The notes under the pieces: model-generated
The model's database searches: none
What the model saw: only the letters and a program-made list of their open reading frames with translations
Told to the model about the DNA's origin: nothing
Origin: Candidatus Methylomirabilis tolerans
GTDB lineage: Bacteria > Methylomirabilota > Methylomirabilia > Methylomirabilales > Methylomirabilaceae
Assembly (NCBI GenBank): GCA_019912425.1
Contig: JAIOIU010000162.1
Location: 1 to 64,000, forward strand
Direction: 5' to 3'
DNA length: 64,000 nt
Part shown: positions 41,057-50,001 of the stretch, piece after piece
How positions within the stretch are numbered: position 1 is the first letter of the stretch
Layout of the letters: every line of letters starts with the position of its first letter
Program-made: the position numbers and the translations under genes

Positions 41057-41485
41057 TTAGCGAACGACGTTGGAAAGTTCGTCGGAAAGGACGTGCGCCT
41101 TTTGGGCTAAGTTTATCGCCTGTTGGAAGTCCTTGGTGGTTAGCGCCTCTTTGGCCTGTGTGAGGAAGCTATTGATGGTTTGATAGGTCTCCCATTGGTC
41201 GGCCGTCAGCTTCAGGCGATCGATCGACAGCAAAGTCCGCTCAACGCCCCGAATCAGGGCATTGATTTCCTCCGTTAGGTGCGTCTCACGATCAGAGCTT
41301 ACTAGTGGGGATAAGCGTGGCGTTGGCGGCTCCTGGCGCATTGACCGCACGGGAGCGGAGGGCGGCTCTGGGCGCGTCTGGCGTACGGGAGGCGAAGGAG
41401 TCGGCTTGAATACCCCCCTAAACTGAGCGCAACCAGCGACCAGCAAGAGGCACAGCAATGTAATGATCGTTCGTGGAGCTGTCAC
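41057..41485 (-). CDS. Lipoprotein with proline-rich linker and helical C-terminus
   Basis: 142 residues. The signal TIITLLCLLLVAGC has the lipobox VAGC. A Pro/Arg-rich linker (about 27-60) follows and then an amphipathic helical part (EEINALIRGVERTLLSIDRLKL ends before LTADQWETYQ, then AKEALTTKDFQQAINLAQKA). It lies 23 bases behind the sensor kinase gene on the same strand, so it may be a periplasmic accessory of that sensor. The family is not recognised. Confidence 0.75.
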   Translation of the reverse strand: MTAPRTIITLLCLLLVAGCAQFRGVFKPTPSPPVRQTRPEPPSAPVRSMRQEPPTPRLSPLVSSDRETHLTEEINALIRGVERTLLSIDRLKLTADQWETYQTINSFLTQAKEALTTKDFQQAINLAQKAHVLSDELSNVVR

Positions 41486-41508
41486 TAAAGTGTCTTCTTC
41501 ATCCTGGA

Positions 41509-43320
41509 TTAGGTTGTGGGAAATGTCACCGTCATTGTTGTTCCTTGTCCTACCATCGAATCAACCTCGATGCTGCCTCCATGCATCTGGACGATTCGGT
41601 AGACCAGTGAAAGCCCGATCCCGTTTCCATCAGGCTTGGTAGTGTAGTAGAGACGGAATATCTTGTCCAGGTCTCCGGCCGGGATCCCTCCCCCGTGGTC
41701 GATGACGCGCGCCTGGACCATGCCTCCGGCAGTCCGGTCCGTCTCGATGATCACCGCGCCGCCATCAGGCATCGCTTGGCAAGCATTGAGAACCAGGTTA
41801 AGAAACGCCTGCTGAAGCAGCTCCGGATCGCCATTGATGGATGGGAAGCCGCCATCGAGGTGAAAGGTGAACGTAATCTGATCGGCCGCCCCTTGTACGT
41901 TAGCCGTCCGAGCAACGTTCTGTAGCAGCGTGTTCAGGTCCAGAGGCTTCAGTTGGAGCGTCTGAGGACGGACAAAACGGAGAAATCCCTGCACGACACG
42001 ATCGAGGCGATGAATCTCTCCTCCCAGGAACTCCAGGCTCTGGACCACTGCTTCAGGGGGATCATTCAGTTTCTGTTTCAACAGTTCCAGATGGATAATC
42101 ATGGCGTTCAGCGGATTCTTGACTTCGTGGGCAACACCCGAGGTAAGCTTCCCAAGGTCGGCCAGTTTTCGAGAGTAGTCCACAAGCGACTGGATCTGCC
42201 GGAGCGGCTCGGTATTTTTCAAGAGAATCATTCCTCCGACTATGCCGTTCTTATCCAGGATTGGGTAGGCGGATGCCAGGACATCAAGGGGTGCGCCGCG
42301 GTCGTCCGGTACCGTCAGCGCAAGATTTCTCATCGGCTGTTGGCGCAGGAAGACCTCGCCTACCGCCTCTGCCAGGGGATGATTGGCTTCCAGGATGTGC
42401 CGTAACGATTGGCCGGCAGCGTTGACCAACGGGTGAGCCAGCAGGGCCTCAGCCGCCGGATTGGCGAAGATGATCGCCTGGTCTCTGTTCAGCAGAATGA
42501 TGGCATCCTCAAAATGGTGAACGATCCCTTCCAGCCTGGTCTTCTCGCTGATCAGGGAGGATCGGTCCTCCTGGATCTGGCGCCACAAGAGGTTGAGCTT
42601 TGCCGCAATCTGTCCTACTTCGTCGTCGCGGTCGGACGCAAAGGCCGTATCAAACTCGCCACGCGTCATCCGATCGACCCCTTGAGCGATGTGCCGCAAC
42701 GGCACTACCACCAGGTTCGAGAGGACAAAGGCGACGACCCAGGCGAGCGGGAACGCGAGTACCGCCAACAGCAGACTGCGCTGAACAGTGGCCGAGAGTT
42801 CGCGCCAGAGGAGGCCTCCGGCCAGTCCGAGCCGGACTGCTCCGAAAGGCCGGTCGTTGAGGCTGAGCGACAAGGTAGTCTCAAATACCTGATGCCGGCC
42901 GGCCAGCACTACGAGCTGTCGCAGAGAATTCAGCGTCAGCAACTGCTCGATCTGCGGACGTGAGGGGGCTTGTTGACCTTCGCGGGAGCGCTGGCTGTGC
43001 ACCAGAATCAGGTTCGATTGATCGGTGATCATGGCGTAGACCAGGTGTGGGGAATAGCCGATGCTCGATTCGAGTAAAGCGCGGAGCTCACGGTCACGGC
43101 GCAGGGCGTTCTTGGGGTGGCTTCCCCGTGCTCGGGCCACAGCCCGAGTGCTGCCGGAAAATATCTGTTGAGCCTGGAAGGTTCCCTTTTCTGAGGCATC
43201 CTTGAGCAGCAGACGGGTTGTCGTGGAGAGGTGAACGACGATCGCAACCGAGACGATCAGGAGGACCAGGAGGCTGATGCCGAGGATTTCCTTGCCTCGG
43301 ATGCCGAGCGCAATGCGCAC
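41509..43320 (-). CDS. Membrane sensor histidine kinase (HAMP-PAS-HisKA-HATPase)
   Basis: 603 residues from a GTG placed directly after the regulator's TAA, with AGGAA upstream. A first TM helix (about 12-30), a periplasmic sensor region (31-180), a second TM helix (LLLAVLAFPLAWVVAFVL), HAMP, PAS (about 270-385), HisKA with the phospho-His in SGVAHEVKNPLNAM, and HATPase with NLVLNACQAM, DHGGGIP and GNGIGLSLV. The kinase family is that of NtrB/AtoS-like partners of sigma-54 activators. It likely phosphorylates the protein at 43321-44709. Confidence 0.93.
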   Translation of the reverse strand: MRIALGIRGKEILGISLLVLLIVSVAIVVHLSTTTRLLLKDASEKGTFQAQQIFSGSTRAVARARGSHPKNALRRDRELRALLESSIGYSPHLVYAMITDQSNLILVHSQRSREGQQAPSRPQIEQLLTLNSLRQLVVLAGRHQVFETTLSLSLNDRPFGAVRLGLAGGLLWRELSATVQRSLLLAVLAFPLAWVVAFVLSNLVVVPLRHIAQGVDRMTRGEFDTAFASDRDDEVGQIAAKLNLLWRQIQEDRSSLISEKTRLEGIVHHFEDAIILLNRDQAIIFANPAAEALLAHPLVNAAGQSLRHILEANHPLAEAVGEVFLRQQPMRNLALTVPDDRGAPLDVLASAYPILDKNGIVGGMILLKNTEPLRQIQSLVDYSRKLADLGKLTSGVAHEVKNPLNAMIIHLELLKQKLNDPPEAVVQSLEFLGGEIHRLDRVVQGFLRFVRPQTLQLKPLDLNTLLQNVARTANVQGAADQITFTFHLDGGFPSINGDPELLQQAFLNLVLNACQAMPDGGAVIIETDRTAGGMVQARVIDHGGGIPAGDLDKIFRLYYTTKPDGNGIGLSLVYRIVQMHGGSIEVDSMVGQGTTMTVTFPTT

Positions 43321-44709
43321 TTATTCGTGTTCCTGTGAGACCGCCGAGGAAGAGGCCTCTTCCCGATAGCGGGCCAACTTATTGTGCAGTGTCTTGAGGC
43401 TGATCCCAAGGATCTCCGCGGCTCGGGTCTTATTCTGGTTTGTGCGTTCCAGCGTTGTGAGGATCAAGGCCTTTTCTGCCGCATCGATGGTGATCCCGAC
43501 AGGGATGTTGAGTTCTGATGTCGGCCCATGACGCTGGCTTGGGAAGTTCGGGGGTAAATCGACCGGAGCAATTATGTTGCCCTGAGCCACTAGGGTGGCC
43601 CGCTCCAGCACATTCCGCAGCTCTCGAATATTGCCTGGCCACTCATGATCGGTCAGGAGTGCGAGCGCCCGCGCATCCACGCTTCTGACGGCTTTGCCGT
43701 ATTTGTCATTAAACTCTTCGAGGAGCGATCGGATGAGGAGTGGGAGATCCTCCCGCCGCTCCCGAAGAGATGGGAGGTGAATACTGAATACGTTCAACCG
43801 GTAGTAAAGGTCCTTTCGGAGAAGACCATCATGGACCGCTTGCGCGGGATCCTTATTCGTTGCGGCGACCACTCGGACATCCACGCGGATTTCCTTGGCT
43901 CCGCCCAATCGGCGAAAGGCTCCCTCCTGGAGGATCCTGAGGAACTTGGCCTGGGTAGAGATCTTCATCTCAGCGACCTCATCGAGAAAGATGGTTCCGC
44001 CGTCAGCCAGTTCGAAGCATCCCATCCGCCGCTCTGTAGCGCCGGTGAAGGCCCCTTTCTCATGGCCGAAGATCTCGCTTTCCAGCAAGGTCTCCGGAAT
44101 GGCAGCGCAGTTGATCGGGACGAAGGGACCCTGCTTCCGTGAGGAGAGATTGTGACTTGTCCGAGCAGCCAGCTCCTTTCCGGTCCCGCTCTCTCCCCAG
44201 ATAAAAATCGGCGCAGTGCTTGGCGCCGCCAATTCGAGCAGCCGATAGACCTCCTGCATAGCTCGCGTATTGCCGACTAATTGGCCGAATCGACCCAGAT
44301 GACGGACTTGGTGGCGCAGCAGTCTCACCTCCTGCAGTGCTGCCCCGCGCTCGAGGGCCTTTTCCACAAGAACTCGGAGCCGACCGATATCGACCGGTTT
44401 GGTGAGGTAGTCGTAGGCCCCTTCTTGCATCGCTTCTACCGCAGTCTCGATGGTTCCCTGACCGGTCAGGATAATCAGGGAAGGGAGAGTGCCATCGGCC
44501 TTAAGGGTTCGCAGGAGGGTAAGGCCATCCATCTTCGGCATCACGAGATCAGCGATGATGAGAGACGGCTGAAGCCCGGTCGCCTTGTCCAGGGCCTCCT
44601 GACCGTCAGCGGCGACAGTGGTCTCGTATCCCCATCCCGCAAGAAGCTCCTGGAGTCCGGTCCTGGAGGCAGGTTCGTCCTCTGCAATTAAGATCTTTAC
44701 TTTTGCCAT
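43321..44709 (-). CDS. Sigma-54-dependent response regulator (NtrC/AtoC type)
   Basis: 462 residues. The receiver domain (EDEP, phospho-Asp in IIADLVMP, Lys in LTKPVD) is followed by the AAA+ domain with Walker A GESGTGKE, the sigma-54-contacting GAFTGA loop and GTIFLDEV. A Fis-type helix-turn-helix (TRAAEILGISLKTLHNKLARY) closes the protein. It activates sigma-54 promoters; two good candidates lie in this window (1489-1505 and 40804-40818). The sensor kinase gene follows immediately. Confidence 0.95.
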   Translation of the reverse strand: MAKVKILIAEDEPASRTGLQELLAGWGYETTVAADGQEALDKATGLQPSLIIADLVMPKMDGLTLLRTLKADGTLPSLIILTGQGTIETAVEAMQEGAYDYLTKPVDIGRLRVLVEKALERGAALQEVRLLRHQVRHLGRFGQLVGNTRAMQEVYRLLELAAPSTAPIFIWGESGTGKELAARTSHNLSSRKQGPFVPINCAAIPETLLESEIFGHEKGAFTGATERRMGCFELADGGTIFLDEVAEMKISTQAKFLRILQEGAFRRLGGAKEIRVDVRVVAATNKDPAQAVHDGLLRKDLYYRLNVFSIHLPSLRERREDLPLLIRSLLEEFNDKYGKAVRSVDARALALLTDHEWPGNIRELRNVLERATLVAQGNIIAPVDLPPNFPSQRHGPTSELNIPVGITIDAAEKALILTTLERTNQNKTRAAEILGISLKTLHNKLARYREEASSSAVSQEHE

Positions 44710-44839
44710 TGTGATTCCGGGGAAGAAAAGTCCTCAACGCACTTTTATTATCATAGGAGTTTTCCTCAACTTTGTGAAGTATCGTTCGTCAAACACGCTT
44801 GAAAACCCTTATAACCCTGTGGTAATGTGCGATATCACA

Positions 44840-45268
44840 ATGCGACACGCAGAAAAACTCAAGATCAGTTACTTCGCGCAACGATTCCGGATCTGGCCGT
44901 TAGCATTTTCTGTCATGGTCCTGACGGGCTGTGCCATGCTCTTCCCTGAGACCACCCCTCCCGCCGGGGCTCCTGCCGAAGCGAAGCGACTATCCTTCAC
45001 GGTGATCGCCCGCGGCTACCGCTGTGAGCCAGCCGTTATCGCGGTGGACCGGGAAGGAAGGTCGGCGTTGGTCAAGGTGACTATCCGGAGCGATGGCGCC
45101 AGACACATTTTCTCTATTCCCGATCTGGAGATCAGACGCTATCTCGAACCGGATCAGGAAATAACCGTTGAGTTCCTGGCAGAGCGGTCCGGAGTCTTCG
45201 ATTTCGGCTGTACCCGGTTTCCGCTGATTACCCCGTTCGACCACAAAGGGAAACTCGCAATCAAGTAG
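44840..45268 (+). CDS. Lipoprotein with cupredoxin-like domain
   Basis: About 142 residues. The signal ends in the lipobox VLTGC. Residues about 45-142 form a cupredoxin-like beta sandwich (SFTVIARGYRCEPAVI ... ARHIFSIPDL ... FDFGCTRFP ... DHKGKLAIK), with His, Cys and His placed as in blue-copper or CuA-type sites but no clear Met. It may be a periplasmic copper-binding or electron-transfer protein. The start (44825 or 44840) is uncertain because no ribosome site is clear. It is divergent from the NtrC operon. Confidence 0.65.
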   Translation: MRHAEKLKISYFAQRFRIWPLAFSVMVLTGCAMLFPETTPPAGAPAEAKRLSFTVIARGYRCEPAVIAVDREGRSALVKVTIRSDGARHIFSIPDLEIRRYLEPDQEITVEFLAERSGVFDFGCTRFPLITPFDHKGKLAIK

Positions 45269-45588
45269 TATAGACTACTTTTGTGATCGTGAGGCGGAAG
45301 GCGTGAGATCGTCACACCTGACGCCTCACGGATGGGCACAAGGCCGCCCCCACACCTCACTTCTTCACGCCTGACGGGTGAGCGCAAGACCTACCTGCTG
45401 GTCCGGCTTTCCCTCTCACTCCGCCATCTCTTTACCAGGATGACAGCATGTGCGTGCTCTGCTTGGCAGCGTTCGTGAAATCTGCTTGCGGAGTGAGAAT
45501 CGCTTTGATAGCCTCGCCCTAGTACGTATCCACGAGTTGCGGGGTTGCCCGCTGCACCGTGTGGACTGGGGCGAGAAGGAGGTACGCG
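45269..45588. other. Intergenic region with a CGTGAGG-type heptamer hairpin
   Basis: 320 bases without a gene. Near 45289-45331 a hairpin (CGTGAGGCG with CGCCTCACG) is built of 7-base units GTGAGGC, GGAAGGC, GTGAGAT, CCTGACG, CCTCACG; a weaker copy lies at about 45365-45385. It is a third heptameric family beside the GCTGA and GTTCC types and probably also ends transcription of the lipoprotein gene. Confidence 0.5.
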
Positions 45589-46176
45589 ATGGCGGCAAAG
45601 AAGATTCTGATGCTTGTTGGGGATTTCGTCGAGGACTACGAGGCGATGGTCCCCTTTCAGATGTTGACCATGATCGGACATACGGTTCACGCGGTCTGCC
45701 CCGGCAAGAAGGCCGGCGATACGGTACGGACAGCCGTCCACGACTTCGAGGGAGATCAGACGTATAGCGAGAAGCGGGGTCACGCCTTCGCCCTCAACGC
45801 TACGTTTGCCAAGATCAGACCTAAGAATTACGACGCTCTGGTGATTCCAGGAGGGCGCTCACCGGAATACCTTCGTCTGAACGAGAAGGCGCTCGACATC
45901 GTCCGCCACTTTGCAAAGGCGAACAAGCCGATCGCCTCCATTTGTCATGGACAGCAACTGTTGACGGCGGCCGGCGTCGTGGAGGGCAGGCGCTGCACCT
46001 CCTATCCGGCTGTGAGGCCCGAGCTGATCCTGGCCGGCGCCAAGTGGGAAGAGGTGAACGCCACCTTCTCCAATGCGTATGTGGATGGCAATCTGGTCAC
46101 GGCTGCAGCCTGGCCGGGTCATCCTGAGTGGATGCGCAAGTTTTTGAACTTGCTAGGTTCCAAGATCGAGCCCTAA
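45589..46176 (+). CDS. DJ-1/PfpI family protein
   Basis: 195 residues. [20 protein letters not shown] at the start, the nucleophile elbow SICHGQQLL with Cys, and the acidic residue in the first loop (VED) fit DJ-1/PfpI glyoxalase, deglycase or amidotransferase-like enzymes. Members protect against carbonyl or redox damage; some are proteases. GAAGGAGG precedes ATG 45589. Confidence 0.9.
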   Translation: MAAKKILMLVGDFVEDYEAMVPFQMLTMIGHTVHAVCPGKKAGDTVRTAVHDFEGDQTYSEKRGHAFALNATFAKIRPKNYDALVIPGGRSPEYLRLNEKALDIVRHFAKANKPIASICHGQQLLTAAGVVEGRRCTSYPAVRPELILAGAKWEEVNATFSNAYVDGNLVTAAAWPGHPEWMRKFLNLLGSKIEP

Positions 46177-46207
46177 ATATCATCTTGGTGATAGAGGAGC
46201 AACACCT

Positions 46208-47206
46208 TTGGCAAGGCTCGGGGTTGCTGGGCTGTTTCTTGCGGCGGTCGTGATCATAGGGATCGCGGGGTATCACTTCCTTGAGGAGTACACGTGGCTC
46301 GAAGCCTTCTATATGACGATTATCACCATCTCAACGGTGGGGTTTCGCGAAATAAGACCCTTGAGTTCGGCCGGCATGATCTTCACGATCGGGCTCCTGT
46401 TTGCCGGTCTGGGAGTGGTTCTCTATACGGCAGTAACCGTCACCGCAAAAATCGTAGAGGGGGAGTTTCAGCAGTTCTTCGGGAGGAAGAGAATGGAGAA
46501 GCAAATCGGCGCCCTGACAGACCACTATCTCGTGTGTGGTTATGGTCGCATCGGGGAGGTGGTCTGCCGCGAGTTAGCCTCTAAGCCGGTCCCGTTCGTG
46601 GTCATTGAACGGAAGGAAGAGCGGGTCCGTAGGGTGGAGGAGGCTGGCTACCTGTACCTCGTGGGGGATGCCACCAATGAGAAGGTCCTCCTGGCGGCCG
46701 GGGTAATGAAGGCCAAGGGTCTCTGTGCCACGCTGCCGGTCGATGCGGACAATGTCTTTGTGATCCTTACGGCCAAGGATCTTCACCCCCCCCTCCTTGT
46801 CGTGGCCAGGGCCGAGACGGAGCGGAGTGAAAGGACCCTCGCCCACGCTGGAGCCGATAAGGTCATCTCGCCCTATGCAATGGGAGGGCACCGCATGGCT
46901 CAGGCGGCACTGCGCCCCGCCGTGGTGGATATCATTGAACTGGCCACGCACTATCAAAGCCTGGAGTTGCAACTTGAGGAGATCGTCATGCCGCCTGGCT
47001 CTCCCTGCGAGGGGGTTACGCTGCGCGACTCCGGACTGTATCAGGAGCCAGGGGTGATTGTGGTGGCGATCAAACGGGCGGCGGGCGGCATGATCTTTAA
47101 CCCCTCCACAGATGAAAAGATTGAGGCAGGGGACCACCTTGTCGCCTTGGGAGAGGCTATCCGTCTGAGGGGATTGGAGCAACGAGTGAAACTAACCTCT
47201 TTGTGA
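46208..47206 (+). CDS. Ion channel with RCK (TrkA-N/TrkA-C) domain, K+ channel type
   Basis: 332 residues from a TTG with AGAGGAG upstream. Two membrane helices flank a pore loop with the filter TISTVGF, a variant of TVGYG. The RCK N-domain follows (VCGYGRIGEVVCREL, then GDATNEKVL) for nucleotide binding, and a TrkA-C domain near 250-325. It resembles MthK-like gated K+ channels of the inner membrane. Together with the Na,K-type ATPase it suggests managed K+ homeostasis. Confidence 0.9.
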   Translation: MARLGVAGLFLAAVVIIGIAGYHFLEEYTWLEAFYMTIITISTVGFREIRPLSSAGMIFTIGLLFAGLGVVLYTAVTVTAKIVEGEFQQFFGRKRMEKQIGALTDHYLVCGYGRIGEVVCRELASKPVPFVVIERKEERVRRVEEAGYLYLVGDATNEKVLLAAGVMKAKGLCATLPVDADNVFVILTAKDLHPPLLVVARAETERSERTLAHAGADKVISPYAMGGHRMAQAALRPAVVDIIELATHYQSLELQLEEIVMPPGSPCEGVTLRDSGLYQEPGVIVVAIKRAAGGMIFNPSTDEKIEAGDHLVALGEAIRLRGLEQRVKLTSL

Positions 47207-47237
47207 TAAAAGATACGCCAGAGGTCAGCTCTATCCG

Positions 47238-47336
47238 AGGCTGAAGGCTGTTAGACTGCTTCAGCCTCCGGTCTTCAGTCTAAATACCTAGGCTGACGGC
47301 TGAACGCTGACTGCTGGCAGTTATTTTCTGGGGAAG
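47238..47336 (+). repeat. Composite heptameric repeat, copy F
   Basis: A CTGAAGG/CTTCAG hairpin region (47240-47281) precedes heptamers GGCTGAC, GGCTGAA, CGCTGAC, TGCTGGC (47291-47318) and GTTATTTTCTGGGG, ending in the GGGGAAGGG ribosome site of the SHOCT gene. Same order of parts as copies C, D and G. Confidence 0.7.
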
Positions 47337-47342
47337 GGTCAT

Positions 47343-47600
47343 ATGATGCGGTGGGAAGAGATGACACCTGAGCCCTGGTTCTGGGGATGGGGGATTCTCT
47401 GGATGATCATGATTACGGCCTTTTGGTTTCTCATCTTGCTGGTGCTGGCGCTCACGGTCCGCTGGCTCTGGCGGGCCGGTTCCGGGATCCGGTCTGTTCA
47501 GCGGTCGGAAGAGTCGGCCATAGAGATCCTCAAGAAGCGATATGCGCGCGGCGAGATTGAGAAGGAAGAGTTCGAGGCCAAGAAGCGCGATCTGGTGTGA
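47343..47600 (+). CDS. Small membrane protein with SHOCT domain
   Basis: 85 residues. One membrane helix (ILWMIMITAFWFLILLVL) is followed by a C-terminal SHOCT motif (SAIEILKKRYARGEIEKEEF). SHOCT helices mediate oligomer or protein contacts. Function is unknown. ATG 47346 is an alternative start. Confidence 0.85.
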   Translation: MMRWEEMTPEPWFWGWGILWMIMITAFWFLILLVLALTVRWLWRAGSGIRSVQRSEESAIEILKKRYARGEIEKEEFEAKKRDLV

Positions 47601-47618
47601 GGGGAGGGGACAGACAGA

Positions 47619-48284
47619 ATGATGCCACGGTTACAGGTTGACTCGAAGTCCTCCGGATCTCTCGCCCGATCGGTCGATGGAAAGGTGCTGGGTTATGCTG
47701 CCGCGTTGTTCGTCGTGTTGCCTTTCCTGGTGTGGTACATAGACGGTCCGGTGGAGAGCTTCATCCCGTCGGTGCAAAGCGATTGGGGGCGGCGTGTGGC
47801 GACTGCGATCACTGCAATGGGATACGGCCTCGCGGATGCCGCGATTGCTGCTACCATTTTGGCCATCGGCCTGAAGGCTGGAAGGCATCGAGAGGTGGTC
47901 GCGGGCAAACTCGGATTGCTTGCGGTGATCGTCGGCAGCCTTTCTGTCCAGACCCTAAAAAACCTGTTTTGCCGGTCCCGTCCCTTTACCGAAATGTCGG
48001 GCCAGTTTTTCGTGAATTTTCCTTGCCTGGGGAAGGGTGCCGGCTTCATTTCTTTCCCATCCGGCCATTCTGTAACCGCCTTCGCCCTCGCATTTGTGCT
48101 CGCCCGTACCTATCCCAGGTATGCGTGTCTCTTCTATGGACTGGCCGTCCTGGTCGCCCTCTCCAGAGTCTATCTCGCCAAGCATTTCCCTTCTGATGTA
48201 GTGGCCGGAGCCGCTATCGGGCTTTTGGCGGGTTGGATTACCTGTCGATTTTCGATTTTTTCCCCCGTGCATGGGCGCACCTGA
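47619..48284 (+). CDS. PAP2-family membrane phosphatase
   Basis: 221 residues with about six membrane helices and the three PAP2 motifs: KNLFCRSRP, PSGHS and SRVYLAKHFPSDV. Such enzymes dephosphorylate undecaprenyl diphosphate or lipid phosphates on the outer face of the inner membrane. The next gene, a GT39-type transferase using polyprenyl-phosphate sugars, overlaps its end by 14 bases, which fits carrier recycling or lipid A modification. Confidence 0.92.
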   Translation: MMPRLQVDSKSSGSLARSVDGKVLGYAAALFVVLPFLVWYIDGPVESFIPSVQSDWGRRVATAITAMGYGLADAAIAATILAIGLKAGRHREVVAGKLGLLAVIVGSLSVQTLKNLFCRSRPFTEMSGQFFVNFPCLGKGAGFISFPSGHSVTAFALAFVLARTYPRYACLFYGLAVLVALSRVYLAKHFPSDVVAGAAIGLLAGWITCRFSIFSPVHGRT

Positions 48285-49971
48285 GAAAGCGATACCTGCG
48301 GCAACCGGTTCCCGCCGTCGGGTTCGAGAAATTGCTGTGGGGAGCCTTCTCTTCAGTGTGTGTCTTCTCCTCTTTTTCTATCGTCTCGACTCGCTCTCAC
48401 TGTTTGACGCAGACGAGCCGGCCTACGCTGAGGCGGCACGGGAGATGCTGATCTCGGGAGACTGGATCACGCCTCACTTCAATTTTCAGCCCCGCTTTGA
48501 TAAACCGATCTTATTTTACTGGTTGATCGCGCTGGCCTACAAAGGATTCGGGATCGGCGAGTATGCCGCTCGCTTCTGGTCTGCGATCTTTGCGACCGGC
48601 CTGACGCTGTCAATTTACCAGTTCGGACGACAACTGCTGGGTCAACGGGGCGCATGTATTGCCGCTCTGGCCTTTGCCACGAATGTCGGGACCGTGGTTC
48701 TCGCGCGGGCGGCGGTCACCGATATGACGCTCGCCTTTTGTATGACCTGGGTACTCTTCAGTTTTTTCGATGTCTATCTGACGACGGACAAGACGCGCGA
48801 GCGTCTCCTCTTTGTTGGGTATCTTGCGATGGCGCTCGCCGTTCTCACGAAGGGCCCGATCGGCCTTCTACTCCCCGGACTGATTATCGGCCTGTTTCTG
48901 GTCATTCGAAGAAAGGCCCGGACGACTCTTTCCAGGCTCCGCCTGCTTCCCGGTATTGGCCTGTTTGCCGTGATCGCGCTACCTTGGTACCTTTTGGTCC
49001 TGCGGGAGAATGGATGGGCGTTTATTCAAGGATTCTTTGTGCAGCACCACCTGAACCGCTATCTGGGTGTTGTGTCAAGCCATGTCGGAAGCCCTTTGTA
49101 TTTCCTGCCCGTGGTCGTTCTCGGCTTTCTCCCATGGAGTGCGACGCTGCCCAATGCCTTTGGCCGGCTCTGGACTATCCGAAGCCGACTACGCGTTGAG
49201 CTGACCGAACGGCAGGAGCTGCTGCTCTTTTTGTGGCTCTGGTGCGGTGTTGTCGTGCTCTTTTTCTCGTTCTCCCGCACGAAACTCCCCTCCTACATTT
49301 TTCCTGCTGTTCCTGCGCTTGCGCTGTTGGCAGGGGCTGCGGGAGAAGCTGTTCTCGACGAACGACAACAAGAGGGGAGATGGGCGAAGGTAGGTGACTG
49401 GTTCATGGGTGGGATGGTTTGTTCACTGGTCCTTATCCTTCTGTTGCTGCCGTCCATTGTCGATCGCATTCGTCTTCGCGAGGCGCCGGACATCCCGCCA
49501 TTTGACTTCGGGTTTACGCCTTATGTGCTGGCCGTCCTGTTTCTGGTTGGGCTGACCTTCGCAATAGCAGCCAGACGAAGAGGGCAGGGGAATATGGCAG
49601 CGACCGCGATGGCGGGCACGATGATCCTGAGCATCGTACTGGCCGTCCGTCAGGTTGCGCCGGCTGTTCAGGAAAGTATGCAGAAGTCTCTCCGTGATAT
49701 CGCTCTTATGGCCAGGCAGGAGCTTCGCTCCGTCGACCTTGTGGTGACCTACGACCTGAATGCGCCCAGCCTTGTATTTTACTCAGAAAGACCGGTTGCG
49801 ATCATCAGGAAGGGCGAGGAATCTGAGTTTCAGCGTCTTGCCGCGACTCATGAGCGACTCTTCATTGTCGCGAAGGCCGCCGCCGAGACACGCTTGCGAA
49901 AGATTCCGGACATTTTCCCCTTGGACAGGCGAGGGGGGTATGTCCTATACTCTAACCATTATGGTCCGTAA
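48271..49971 (+). CDS. GT39/ArnT-type glycosyltransferase, polytopic membrane protein
   Basis: 566 residues with about 12 membrane helices. The first loop carries the acidic pair DADEPAYAEAAREM, the metal/acceptor site of the PMT/ArnT (GT83/GT39) fold, followed by FDKPILFYWL. The enzyme moves a sugar from a polyprenyl-phosphate donor to a lipid or protein in the periplasm. It overlaps the PAP2 gene. Which sugar and acceptor are used cannot be told. Confidence 0.88.
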   Translation: MGAPEKAIPAATGSRRRVREIAVGSLLFSVCLLLFFYRLDSLSLFDADEPAYAEAAREMLISGDWITPHFNFQPRFDKPILFYWLIALAYKGFGIGEYAARFWSAIFATGLTLSIYQFGRQLLGQRGACIAALAFATNVGTVVLARAAVTDMTLAFCMTWVLFSFFDVYLTTDKTRERLLFVGYLAMALAVLTKGPIGLLLPGLIIGLFLVIRRKARTTLSRLRLLPGIGLFAVIALPWYLLVLRENGWAFIQGFFVQHHLNRYLGVVSSHVGSPLYFLPVVVLGFLPWSATLPNAFGRLWTIRSRLRVELTERQELLLFLWLWCGVVVLFFSFSRTKLPSYIFPAVPALALLAGAAGEAVLDERQQEGRWAKVGDWFMGGMVCSLVLILLLLPSIVDRIRLREAPDIPPFDFGFTPYVLAVLFLVGLTFAIAARRRGQGNMAATAMAGTMILSIVLAVRQVAPAVQESMQKSLRDIALMARQELRSVDLVVTYDLNAPSLVFYSERPVAIIRKGEESEFQRLAATHERLFIVAKAAAETRLRKIPDIFPLDRRGGYVLYSNHYGP

Positions 49972-50001
49972 GACAGGTCTGATTGACGTAGAGGCACGCA
50001 C

